Source: Saprospiraceae bacterium
GTDB taxonomy: Bacteria; Bacteroidota; Bacteroidia; Chitinophagales; Saprospiraceae
Length of the DNA stretch: 8,424 bases
NCBI GenBank assembly: GCA_014379065.1
Contig: JACMMM010000255.1
Span: forward strand, 1-8,424
Direction of reading: 5' to 3'
Of the stretch, positions 1 through 7,010 are shown piece after piece (within the stretch, counting starts at the first letter, position 1; every line of letters starts with the position of its first letter). A program made the position numbers and the translations under genes. The notes under the pieces are model-generated. The model was given only the letters and a program-made list of their open reading frames with translations, had not been told where the DNA came from and did not search any database.

Positions 1-1197
1 CGTGATGTGGAAGTGACGCGCTTTCCGCCGGCTGTTTGTCCAAAAGGACATCCAATCGAGCGCAATACTTTTATCAGCCGCTTGCGTGAAAATCAGAAAT
101 TCGTGTTCTGTTATGCATGCGATGAGAAAGTGCCACTTCCTGAGTTTAAACAAGAACAGACCATCGGCATCGGCGCATCACCATGGCTCCAACGCGAAGA
201 AGCGATGGCGCGCCTGCGCAGTTCCTACGAAAAACACCTCACCAATATTAAAAGTTACCGGCGCAGCTGGGCGACACCCCGCGCATATCTCAGTTGCCTG
301 CCTGAACAAAAAGAATGGGCAAAGAAACTCATCCGCGATTTGCATGACGCGGGCGTGTTCGTCGTCGAACAAGCAACTCAGGTGCAGCCCAACGATTTTG
401 TGATCGTGCTGAATTCCTCAGCCTATGAAAAAGCATTTCAATCGTCATCGGCTGTACTCGAAAACGACATCAAAATAATTCGTGGACGATTAAGTGATGG
501 CAACAAAAGAGTCCTTTCCCTTGGTTGCGAAGGCAGGATGAATCAGCACGAAATCAGACTATGTAAGTCGGGAGATTTCTGCGACGATTCGCATTACTGC
601 GTGAGTTTATTCAACCTCGTGATGAATCTTTATGCCATTCCACTTGATCACAAGAGTTTTGAACCATTGCGCCAGTCGTTGCATGAACAGTGGGAAAGAA
701 TACCCGTCGTCAAAGCCGAGCCTAAACGCGGCGCGCTCAAAATTTTTATCAGCTATTCACATGAGGACGAAGCATTCAAAGATGAGTTGGTGAAGATGCT
801 CGCGGGTTTGAAGCGTCACGGCATCGTGGACGCATGGCAAGACCGCCTTATTGAACCAGGTGAGGATTGGCACAAGGCGATCCAAACCGCTATGGATGAA
901 TGTGACCTTGCCCTGTTGCTCATCAGCGCCGATTATCTCGCGTCGAATTTCATTCAAGAGGAAGAACAACCCAATCTTTTAAAACGACGCGAGGAAATGC
1001 AAACGCGAGTCGTCCCGATTATCGTTCGTCCATGTCTGTGGCAAAGTGAGCCAGTCCTAAAAGATATTCAAGCGATGCCGAAAGATGGCAAGCCAGTCAT
1101 CTCGTTCTCAAAAGAGAATGGCGACCGAGACCAGGTTTGGACAACCATCGCGCAGGAGATTGAGAAACGTGCCCAAAACACCTTAAAAATAGCTTAA
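1..1197 (+). CDS. Zinc-ribbon / TIR-like / TIR domain protein, 5' end probably outside the window
   Basis: The frame is open from the first base to TAA at 1195-1197. A GTG at 7 could start it, but no promoter or ribosome site is visible, so I read it as the C-terminal part of a longer protein. Numbering from that GTG (396 aa), residues 11-38 form a zinc-ribbon-like knuckle (C11, H15, C35, C38). Residues about 90-225 look like a degenerate TIR/SEFIR-type fold, with a D-x-V-I-V-L-x-S strand near 130. Residues 244-390 are a clear TIR domain: it opens with KIFISYSHEDE, has a DAWQDR segment near 275-280 and LLLISADYL at 303-311, and E320 is the best candidate for the NADase glutamate. TIR domains in bacterial conflict proteins commonly cleave NAD+ or act as signalling adaptors. 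A ribbon followed by TIR often sits behind an ATPase sensor, which I infer could lie upstream. The arr-like gene follows after 23 bp, probably co-transcribed. Confidence 0.82.
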   Translation, partial: RDVEVTRFPPAVCPKGHPIERNTFISRLRENQKFVFCYACDEKVPLPEFKQEQTIGIGASPWLQREEAMARLRSSYEKHLTNIKSYRRSWATPRAYLSCLPEQKEWAKKLIRDLHDAGVFVVEQATQVQPNDFVIVLNSSAYEKAFQSSSAVLENDIKIIRGRLSDGNKRVLSLGCEGRMNQHEIRLCKSGDFCDDSHYCVSLFNLVMNLYAIPLDHKSFEPLRQSLHEQWERIPVVKAEPKRGALKIFISYSHEDEAFKDELVKMLAGLKRHGIVDAWQDRLIEPGEDWHKAIQTAMDECDLALLLISADYLASNFIQEEEQPNLLKRREEMQTRVVPIIVRPCLWQSEPVLKDIQAMPKDGKPVISFSKENGDRDQVWTTIAQEIEKRAQNTLKIA

Positions 1198-1220
1198 CAA
1201 CCATCGGACACGCAAAAAAT

Positions 1221-1649
1221 ATGGACCTACCAAACGATACAAATCCCGACTTGACCTCACAGCAGTTCTACCACGGCACAAAGGTCAATCTTAAACCGGG
1301 AGCGCTGATCGAACCCGGCTTCAATTCAAACTACGGCACGAACAAGAAGGCTGCCTATGTCTATCTAACCGCTACCATGGATGCTGCCATTTGGGGCGCC
1401 GAACTGGCATTGGGAGAAGGACCTGGCAGAATTTACATCATAGAACCAACCGGTCCAATAGAAGATGACCCCAACTTGACGGACAAGAAATTTCCCGGAA
1501 ACCCAACAAAATCATACCGTTCCAAGGACCCGCTTCGGGTTATTGCGGAGCTCACGGATTGGCAGGGACACTCTCCGGAACAACTCAACGCTATGAGGGA
1601 AAACCTCGAGCGGCTAAAACAACTTGGCATTGAGGCAATCGAGGATTAA
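1221..1649 (+). CDS. arr: NAD(+)-rifampin ADP-ribosyltransferase (Arr family)
   Basis: This 142-aa protein matches the Arr family over its whole length. Arr enzymes move ADP-ribose from NAD+ to a hydroxyl on the rifamycin ansa chain, inactivating the drug in the cytoplasm. The hallmark stretches are FYHGTK near the N-terminus, YVYLTA around 46-51, RIYIIEPTGPIEDDPN at 70-85, and TDKKFPGNPTKSYRS at 87-101. H18, Y48 and D83 fall where the catalytic His, Tyr and Asp of the mycobacterial enzyme (H19, Y49, D84) lie, so it looks active. The gene is complete, starts at ATG 1221 only 23 bp after the TIR gene, and has no purine-rich ribosome site, as is usual in Bacteroidota. Two hairpins follow the stop. 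The drug substrate is assumed from family; chromosomal Arr proteins may have other targets, and the TIR neighbour raises a role in conflict or stress. Confidence 0.93.
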   Translation: MDLPNDTNPDLTSQQFYHGTKVNLKPGALIEPGFNSNYGTNKKAAYVYLTATMDAAIWGAELALGEGPGRIYIIEPTGPIEDDPNLTDKKFPGNPTKSYRSKDPLRVIAELTDWQGHSPEQLNAMRENLERLKQLGIEAIED

Positions 1650-1656
1650 ACCCCAT

Positions 1657-1682
1657 CACGCTTGTTGACAACACCAAGCGTG
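1657..1682 (+). other. Perfect 8-bp hairpin just after arr
   Basis: CACGCTTG at 1657-1664 pairs with CAAGCGTG at 1675-1682 around a 10-nt loop, starting 7 bases after the arr stop codon. No T tract follows on either strand, so alone it is a weak terminator. It may protect the 3' end of the mRNA or assist the stronger hairpin 20 bp downstream. Confidence 0.55.
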
Positions 1683-1702
1683 GCAGATATGATGAAAAAA
1701 GA

Positions 1703-1735
1703 AAAGCCCCTGCTCACAATGTAAGCAGGGGCTTT
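1703..1735. terminator. Bidirectional rho-independent terminator between arr and secDF
   Basis: AAAGCCCCTGCT at 1703-1714 pairs perfectly with AGCAGGGGCTTT at 1724-1735 around a 9-nt loop. On the + strand it is followed by a T-rich run (TTTGTTGATTTTTAATTT). On the - strand the flank reads as CTTTTCTTTTTTC, an even better U tract. The convergent genes arr (+) and secDF (-) flank it, so it can end both transcripts. Confidence 0.9.
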
Positions 1736-1838
1736 GTTGATTTTTAATTTCTAAAACTTAGGCGAATGAAAAGGCTAAGGCGAGTAAAAGCGAAGGAGGG
1801 TCCAATACCCATTGTCCAATATCCAACATCCTTAATCC
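1736..1838. repeat. Short intergenic stretch with weak TCCAA repeats downstream of secDF
   Basis: No gene is visible here. Bases 1801-1837 carry degenerate direct repeats of TCCAATA/TCCAACA (about four, at 1801, 1815, 1820 and 1823 onward), ending at the secDF stop codon. On the - strand these read as TATTGGA/TGTTGGA. Bases 1759-1797 also hold a loose AAGGCGA-type repetition. The units are too degraded to call a clean array. Confidence 0.4.
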
Positions 1839-4800
1839 TTAAACCTTCTCCTTCTTCCCTTTGACCGCCTTCTCAACGGCAAGTTTTTCAGGAGCAGCCT
1901 GAACGGCTTTGCCACTGATCACATCTTCTTTCATGAAATCCACCACAAGGGCCGAGGCCACGAAAACGGAAGAGTAGGTGCCAAAAAGAACGCCGATCAT
2001 CATACCAAAAGCAAATCCTTTGATTGCTCCACCACCAAAGAGGAACAGGAGCAATACCACAATGAACACCGTGCCCGAGGTGATAAGCGTCCGGCTCAAG
2101 GTGGTGTTGATGGCCATGTTGAACACTTCTTCTTTCTTGCGACCTGCAAACATGCCCATGAACTCACGGATACGGTCGTACACGATCACAGTATCGTTCA
2201 CCGAGTAACCAATCACCGTTAGGATACACGCAATGATCGCTTGGTCAATCTCCAGCGAGAACGGCACAAGGCCATGCAGCAACGTGAAGAAGGTGAGCAT
2301 GATCAGTGCATCGTGCAACAGCGACAATACGGCGCCGAGCGAGAATTGCCAGCGACGGAAACGGATCAACAAGAACAGGAAAATCAAGCCCAATGCCCAG
2401 GCTCCTGCCAGGAAAGAGGAGTTTCGAATATCGTCAGCAACGGTAGCACTTACTTGGCTTGACGACACAATGTGTGTACCGCTGCTGCTGGTATTTTTGA
2501 ACGATTCAAGATCAGACGTGACACCAGCTGCTGTGAGTCCTTCATGCAGTTTTGCCGAAACACGATCCACTACCTCTTTACCTTGTTCATCAATCAGGTA
2601 AGAAGTCGTGATATTGTATGTGTTCGCAGTGTTTACTGCTTTGATGATTGGGTTGCCGCCGAATGCTGTGGCAAGCGGACCGCGCAATTGCTCAATTTCA
2701 ACAGGCTTGTCAAACTGTACATTATATGAATAGCCACCTTTGAAATCCACCCCTAACTCGAATCCACGCATGAAGAAAGAAGCCACTCCAATGGCGATGA
2801 TGGCAAGCGAAACGGCGTACGCATATTTGCGTTTGCCAATCCAATCATAGTGGAAGCCTACCAGCCAAGTTTCTGACCATGGACGGCTATAGTTGATTTC
2901 GCGGCCTTTGCTGATCCACCATTCAGTGATGTAGCGACCCACAAGAACAGCCGTAAACAAAGAACAGAGCACACCGATCAAAAGCACCGTACCAAAACCT
3001 TTAATGGGGCCCAGGCCGAAATAGATGAGTACGCCGGCAGTCAGCAACACCGTAACGTTAGCGTCAATGATGGCCGGAAGCGCACGGGTGAAGCCTGTAG
3101 AAACTGCTTTTACCATTGGCAGCCCATTCCGCAGTTCTTCCCGGATCCGTTCGTAAATGACTACGTTCGCATCTACGGCGGTAGCCAAAGTCAATACGAT
3201 ACCGGCAATGCCGGGCAGGGTAAGTACCGTACCCATCGAGGCCAGGGTGCCCAAGATAAAGAAGATATTGGCGAGCAATGCGATCACGCTCATCCAGCCA
3301 CCTTTGTTGTAGTACACCACCATGAACGCGCAGAGGAAAAGCACACATAATATCATCGTCATCAACGATTTGCTGATGTTGTCTGCGCCCAATGAAGGCC
3401 CTACTTGGCTTTCCTGCACGATGTGCGTACCTGCCGGAAGTTTGCCGACCTGAAGGATTTGGGCCAAATCCTGCGCTTCTTCAAGTTGGAATCCACCCGT
3501 GATCGAGGTGCTCCCGCCAGTGATGGGGTTGATTACCCGAGGGGCACTAACGACTTCATCGTCAAGGAGGATGGCCACTTCCCGGTTGCCGTTGTTGGCG
3601 GCTTTAGTGGTCATGTCGGCCCATATTTTGGCGCCATCGTTGTTCATTTGCAGGCTTACCTGAATTTCGCCGGTGGTCGGGTCTGGGTCGGCCCGGGCCA
3701 TGGTGACAACGGATCCATCAAGCGGAGCAATGTTAGAGCCAGAGCGCTTTTTGACGGCGTAGAGTTCGTATTTGCCGTTGAGGTTTTCCGTAGCGCCTTG
3801 AGCATCGTCTACTGGCTTGCGGCTCCAGCGGAATCCTATATCGGCCGGGAATTTGGTCCGCACATCGGGCCGTTTTAAGAACGTGTCAATTTGGCGCATC
3901 TTATTCTTGTCTGCCCAAGCCAACACCGAGCCGCCTTGTCCGTTGAGACTCAACAAAGAAATAAGCGGGCCAGCCACCGAGTCGGTATTCAAGCGATCGG
4001 TTATCACTGGGACTTTTTCCTTGGTGCTGTCCATCTGCCCATCAGGGCCTTTAGGATATTCGTACAAGGTGTCTTTTTCGATCACCTGACCGCTGACCGC
4101 TGCTTGGTTGGCCTTTAAAAGGTCGTCGGCACTGGTAAAACCTTGTATGATGCCTGCATCCTGTATGCGGTAGGTTTCCCAAAACTCCAATTTTGCCTGA
4201 CTTTGGAGCAATTCCCGGGCACGTTTCGGATTGTCGATGCCAGGTAGTTCTACTTGAATAAGGTCACGGGCAGCGTCGAGGCTGACATTGGGCTGTACTA
4301 CGCCGAGTTTGTCGATACGCTGTTTGAGGCGTTTGTAGGTCTCGTTCACCGTGCCGTTCGCCAAGGTGCGAATGGTGTTGATCGCATCAGCGTCTGGGGC
4401 ATCGAACTTGATGCCGCTGGCCTCGTTGCGGGCAAAGATGGATGCCAGAGAACGACCTTCCCCCAATTCCTTCCATGCTTGCGCAAAAAGGGTGATGTAG
4501 TCGCCTTGCTTCGATTTTTGAAGTTCGGCGGCACGGTCGAGCGCTTTGGCTAAAGCCGGATCAGCGCTATTGCCCGACAGACTTTCCAAGAATTGGCGCA
4601 AGTCTACCTGGAGCAATACGCTCATGCCGCCTTTGAGGTCAAGACCCATGGCCAATTGGCTTTTTTTCAAGTCGGCATAGGTGAATTTTTTGATGAGCGG
4701 GATTTCAAAAACCGTTTCGGTCGAGAGAGAATCCAGATACTGGGCATAGCATCCTTGCTTGCCGAGTTTGGGGTTTTTGCCAGAACATTCTTCCGCGTAG

Positions 4801-4910
4801 GCTCGCGCATCGGATTCGATGCTGTTCGTCGGAATGACGAGCAGGTACTGGTACAGGCACACGATAGTGAGTGCGATGAGGAAAAAACGTACTACGCCTT
4901 TGCTTTGCAT
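1839..4910 (-). CDS. secDF: Protein translocase SecDF (fused SecD-SecF)
   Basis: SecDF uses the proton gradient to help SecYEG complete export of proteins across the inner membrane and works on the periplasmic side. The chain is 1023 aa from the ATG at 4910. A first membrane helix lies at about 7-26. The SecD signature GLDLKGG is at 89-95, the large periplasmic P1 region follows, and five helices run from about 516 to 665 with AVDANVVIYERIREE around D580. The SecF half has GVDFKGG at 720-726, periplasmic P4 at about 727-830, and helices at 832-992 with GYSVNDTVIVYDRIRE around D906. D580 and D906 match the two conserved proton-path aspartates known from Thermus SecDF. The tail is lysine-rich. 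An upstream in-frame TTG at 4994 would add 28 residues, but it lies inside the predicted promoter, and the sequence MQSKGVVRFF suits known Bacteroidota SecDF starts. It is apparently transcribed alone and ends at the shared terminator. Confidence 0.97.
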   Translation of the reverse strand: MQSKGVVRFFLIALTIVCLYQYLLVIPTNSIESDARAYAEECSGKNPKLGKQGCYAQYLDSLSTETVFEIPLIKKFTYADLKKSQLAMGLDLKGGMSVLLQVDLRQFLESLSGNSADPALAKALDRAAELQKSKQGDYITLFAQAWKELGEGRSLASIFARNEASGIKFDAPDADAINTIRTLANGTVNETYKRLKQRIDKLGVVQPNVSLDAARDLIQVELPGIDNPKRARELLQSQAKLEFWETYRIQDAGIIQGFTSADDLLKANQAAVSGQVIEKDTLYEYPKGPDGQMDSTKEKVPVITDRLNTDSVAGPLISLLSLNGQGGSVLAWADKNKMRQIDTFLKRPDVRTKFPADIGFRWSRKPVDDAQGATENLNGKYELYAVKKRSGSNIAPLDGSVVTMARADPDPTTGEIQVSLQMNNDGAKIWADMTTKAANNGNREVAILLDDEVVSAPRVINPITGGSTSITGGFQLEEAQDLAQILQVGKLPAGTHIVQESQVGPSLGADNISKSLMTMILCVLFLCAFMVVYYNKGGWMSVIALLANIFFILGTLASMGTVLTLPGIAGIVLTLATAVDANVVIYERIREELRNGLPMVKAVSTGFTRALPAIIDANVTVLLTAGVLIYFGLGPIKGFGTVLLIGVLCSLFTAVLVGRYITEWWISKGREINYSRPWSETWLVGFHYDWIGKRKYAYAVSLAIIAIGVASFFMRGFELGVDFKGGYSYNVQFDKPVEIEQLRGPLATAFGGNPIIKAVNTANTYNITTSYLIDEQGKEVVDRVSAKLHEGLTAAGVTSDLESFKNTSSSGTHIVSSSQVSATVADDIRNSSFLAGAWALGLIFLFLLIRFRRWQFSLGAVLSLLHDALIMLTFFTLLHGLVPFSLEIDQAIIACILTVIGYSVNDTVIVYDRIREFMGMFAGRKKEEVFNMAINTTLSRTLITSGTVFIVVLLLFLFGGGAIKGFAFGMMIGVLFGTYSSVFVASALVVDFMKEDVISGKAVQAAPEKLAVEKAVKGKKEKV

Positions 4911-4991
4911 ACCTCTTGAAAATGAGTGAGTTATTGAATGAGCGGGTGTTTTTGTGCTACGGAAATCATTAGACCTTCCGAAAAAAGTCCG

Positions 4992-5020
4992 CAAATGTAT
5001 GGAACACGGAGGAAATCAAA
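4992..5020 (-). promoter_or_regulatory. Bacteroidota-type promoter for secDF
   Basis: Read on the - strand, TTTG (bases 5020-5017) is followed after 17 bp by TACATTTG (4999-4992), matching the -33 TTTG / -7 TAnnTTTG consensus of Bacteroidota vegetative promoters. Transcription would begin near 4985, giving a leader of about 75 nt before the ATG at 4910 and excluding the alternative TTG start at 4994. Confidence 0.65.
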
Positions 5021-5039
5021 GGCAGAGAATGAAAATTCG

Positions 5040-5765
5040 TCACTTTGGCAACAACTTCCTTAGCTCTCCCACGATCTCAGCGTACGCTGAATCTTTATTT
5101 GGAAGGTCAGACACCCAATTACCCATGGAAGGCAGCGATTTAAGTTTTTCCAATTCCGGGATTTCAAAACCGAGATTTTTAATGCGTAAAGGAATCATCC
5201 GTCTCCCCTCACCCAAAGCATGCGACACCACCGCAAACCAGTCTATCGGTTTCTCGTTGAACAAGTCGGGCGTAATAAGCACAAGGAGATAATCTGCGTC
5301 GGCAATCTCTTCTTTTGCGCTTTTTACCAAATCCACGGCTTCTATGTCGTAAACATCGTAGTATCGAATTTTATTAAATCGCTTTAAAACCGACAATTGC
5401 CTCTGCAACATCTCAAAATGTGGCTTGTCCAGCTCATTATAAATGACCACAAACTTTGGGATTGCCGCTATAGGTCTAGCCGGTGTCCAATCAAAATCCG
5501 ACTCAGAGAGGCTGTTCGCCATATCCAGAATGGCGGCAGCTACTTGAGCAATCTCTACGGTTTGATCATCAAATTTGATTTGACCCGTTTGATATTTTTG
5601 ATTGGCGTTGCTCAATTTGCTTTGGATCAAAGTGGCTTGCGTATGTTTCCCTGAGCCATTTGGGAGCAGGTCTTGAAGATATTTGAGGGCATTTTGCGGT
5701 TCTGAAGCCGCGACAAAATCCCCCAACTCATTTTTTATGTCTGACAGTGGTTTAGGAAGTGGCAT
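5040..5765 (-). CDS. EAD11-like domain fused to a TIR-like domain
   Basis: This 241-aa soluble protein has two parts. Residues about 5-86 are helical and resemble effector-associated domain 11, with the pattern QSKLSNANQKYQTGQIKF followed by a second amphipathic helix; the same pattern occurs at the start of the neighbouring protease. Residues about 103-240 fold like TIR: strand PKFVVIYNE, then YYDVYDIEAVDLVKSAKEEIADADYLLVLITPDLF and a MIPLRI strand near 190. The usual TIR glutamate four residues after the conserved Trp (W176) appears to be Val180, so NAD+ cleavage is doubtful; it could signal by assembly. EADs are known adaptors that join effectors to sensors by like-with-like contacts. I chose ATG 5765 because upstream codons, including a GTG at 5867, run through the intergenic repeat. 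It lies 146 bp downstream of the protease gene on the same strand and has no recognisable promoter, so co-transcription is possible. Confidence 0.8.
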   Translation of the reverse strand: MPLPKPLSDIKNELGDFVAASEPQNALKYLQDLLPNGSGKHTQATLIQSKLSNANQKYQTGQIKFDDQTVEIAQVAAAILDMANSLSESDFDWTPARPIAAIPKFVVIYNELDKPHFEMLQRQLSVLKRFNKIRYYDVYDIEAVDLVKSAKEEIADADYLLVLITPDLFNEKPIDWFAVVSHALGEGRRMIPLRIKNLGFEIPELEKLKSLPSMGNWVSDLPNKDSAYAEIVGELRKLLPK

Positions 5766-5911
5766 AGTAGGTGTGTGGACTAAAAGTTGTTGATTTGTTG
5801 TGAGGGTTGTTGGGGATGTTGGGGATGTTGAGGTTGTTGAGATGTTGAGATTGTTGAGGTTTTGCACTCAACAACCTCAACATCTCAACGATCTCAACAT
5901 CCTAACAATCC
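5766..5911 (-). repeat. GTTGAG tandem repeats forming a long imperfect inverted repeat
   Basis: The gap between the two EAD genes is mostly repeat. On the + strand, bases about 5805-5859 consist of 8-9-bp units of the GATGTTGAG / GTTGTTGAG / GATGTTGGG kind, and bases 5867-5911 hold the complementary units (CTCAACAAC, CTCAACATC). Arms 5822-5858 and 5867-5903 pair around an 8-nt loop with only three mismatches and one G-T pair. With two bulges the stem extends to 5813 and 5912, reaching the stop codon of the protease gene. In the transcript this would be a very stable stem between the two coding regions. It lacks a following U tract, so it is more likely a processing, stability or attenuation element than a classic terminator. 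Confidence 0.85.
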
Positions 5912-6895
5912 CTATTTCCCAATAAAAGCAAAAATATCCCGAAAAAGAATGCCCCGGTTGGCGCCTGCCTTCGTCCCATTGGCATTGATGACTAAACCGC
6001 CTTCTGCCATCGTTTTGCCCGCGTGATGGAGAGCAATCACCTTGCAATCTTTGTTGAGCACAGGCGAGCCGCTGCTGCCGGGCTCCGTTTCGGTGGTATA
6101 AAAAAGGTACTGATTCACTTGCCCCAGCACCTCATCGGACTTGAATTTTTTCACATCTCCCAAGGGGTGCTGAATAATGGTAACATCTTCTCCTGTCAGT
6201 GGCAATGATTCGGTGTCGAATTCCACAAAGCCCCATTTACTGAGCGGCGCATCGCTGCGGTCAATGACTTTTACTCTGGCGAAATCAAGTTGGTCGGGCG
6301 GACTCGATTTGAAATCCGAAGCATCCACTTGATAGGAAGTGACGGTTTTGCCCAGTTCGAAATTGAATTCCAGACGCGCAGATTTGGCTGCTTCCAAGGA
6401 GCGAATAACGTGGTTGTTGGTGAACACATAGCCGTCTTTGGTGAGAAAACCAGTACCAACATCCTCGCCAGAAACGACCCGGCAAACCGCATTGGCGGCA
6501 ACACGGGCTTTTTCGAGCCAATCCACCGTGACCAAATTGCTTTTCGTTCCAAGCAGTTTTTCGAGATTCGGTTTATCGGGTACTTCGAATTCAAAGGTTT
6601 GGACACTACGGATTTTGGCGTTCAATTCCAATCGCCTAGGCACTGTTTTCATGAGCTCGGTCAGGGCATATTTGATCTGGTTTTCAATCATGCTAAACTC
6701 CGAAAAGGAGATACGGCCCTGATTTTGGGCTTGAAGGGCTGAACGGTACCTGCTGTATTGAAGCGTGATATCTTGCCAGATACCAGCCTCGGATTGTTTG
6801 TCTAAGTCCTTGAAGGTATCCAGAGCCTTTTCGATCTGATTTTCTTCGATCAAACCGTTGATGGTTTCCAGGACGAGCGTTTGGGCGTTTTGCAT
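5912..6895 (-). CDS. EAD11-like domain fused to a trypsin-like serine protease
   Basis: This 327-aa protein begins with a helical EAD11-like domain (about 6-85; core YSRYRSALQAQNQGRISFSEF, then ENQIKYALTELM). After a linker comes a chymotrypsin-fold protease (about 130-327) of the kind found in bacterial trypsin-like and HtrA-type peptidases, without a PDZ domain. The triad is intact: H162 in TNNHVI, D204 in QLDFARV, and S275 in EPGSSGSPV, with VGTGFLTKDGYVFTNNHV leading into the His. No signal peptide or membrane helix is seen, so it should act in the cytoplasm. In studied conflict systems, EAD-protease proteins are effectors recruited through matching EADs. The EAD-TIR gene lies downstream on the same strand. 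The start ATG at 6895 directly precedes the domain; upstream sequence is a repeat array and no promoter was recognised. Substrate and trigger are unknown. Confidence 0.88.
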   Translation of the reverse strand: MQNAQTLVLETINGLIEENQIEKALDTFKDLDKQSEAGIWQDITLQYSRYRSALQAQNQGRISFSEFSMIENQIKYALTELMKTVPRRLELNAKIRSVQTFEFEVPDKPNLEKLLGTKSNLVTVDWLEKARVAANAVCRVVSGEDVGTGFLTKDGYVFTNNHVIRSLEAAKSARLEFNFELGKTVTSYQVDASDFKSSPPDQLDFARVKVIDRSDAPLSKWGFVEFDTESLPLTGEDVTIIQHPLGDVKKFKSDEVLGQVNQYLFYTTETEPGSSGSPVLNKDCKVIALHHAGKTMAEGGLVINANGTKAGANRGILFRDIFAFIGK

Positions 6896-6908
6896 TTTCG
6901 TGAATAGT

Positions 6909-6978
6909 GATTGGTGGATTGGTGATTGGTTTATTGGTGATTGGTTTATTGGTGATTAGTCGGTTGTTTTATTGGTAG
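6909..6978 (+). repeat. ATTGGTG tandem array, left flank of the four-helix-bundle gene
   Basis: Two perfect copies of the 15-bp unit ATTGGTGATTGGTTT lie at 6918-6932 and 6933-6947, a partial third runs from 6948, and related ATTGGT pieces lie on both sides. The array fills most of the divergent gap between the EAD-protease gene and the four-helix-bundle gene. It is the inverted counterpart of the array at 7399-7473. Confidence 0.85.
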
Positions 6979-6994
6979 AGGGATGCTATATTTG
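6964..6994 (+). promoter_or_regulatory. Bacteroidota-type promoter for the four-helix-bundle gene
   Basis: TTG at 6964-6966 is followed after 20 bp by TATATTTG at 6987-6994, a full match to TAnnTTTG. Transcription would start near 7001, only about 10 bases before the ATG at 7011, so the mRNA leader would be very short. The -33 element sits within the right end of the ATTGGT repeats. Confidence 0.65.
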
Positions 6995-7010
6995 TAATAA
7001 AAATTAACCA

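Noticed and set aside
1657..1682. First hairpin after arr as a rho-independent terminator
   Set aside because: It has a good stem but no U tract on either side; the hairpin at 1703-1735 is the convincing terminator.
3405..3878. 157-codon open frame antisense to secDF
   Set aside because: It lies wholly inside the well-conserved secDF frame, shows no recognisable domain and has no promoter; the same holds for the other frames opposite secDF, nadK and the EAD genes.
4911..4918. AAGAGGT ahead of the secDF ATG as a Shine-Dalgarno site
   Set aside because: The spacing to the ATG is only about one base, too short to work, and Bacteroidota rarely depend on such sites.
4911..4994. Longer start (TTG at 4994) for secDF
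   Set aside because: The TTG lies within the predicted -7 promoter box, and the sequence from M29 matches the expected SecDF N-terminus with its first membrane helix.
5765..5867. Longer start (GTG at 5867) for the EAD-TIR gene
   Set aside because: The extra 34 codons translate the intergenic repeat into low-complexity Asn/Thr/Ser/Pro sequence, and the EAD-like domain begins just after the ATG at 5765.
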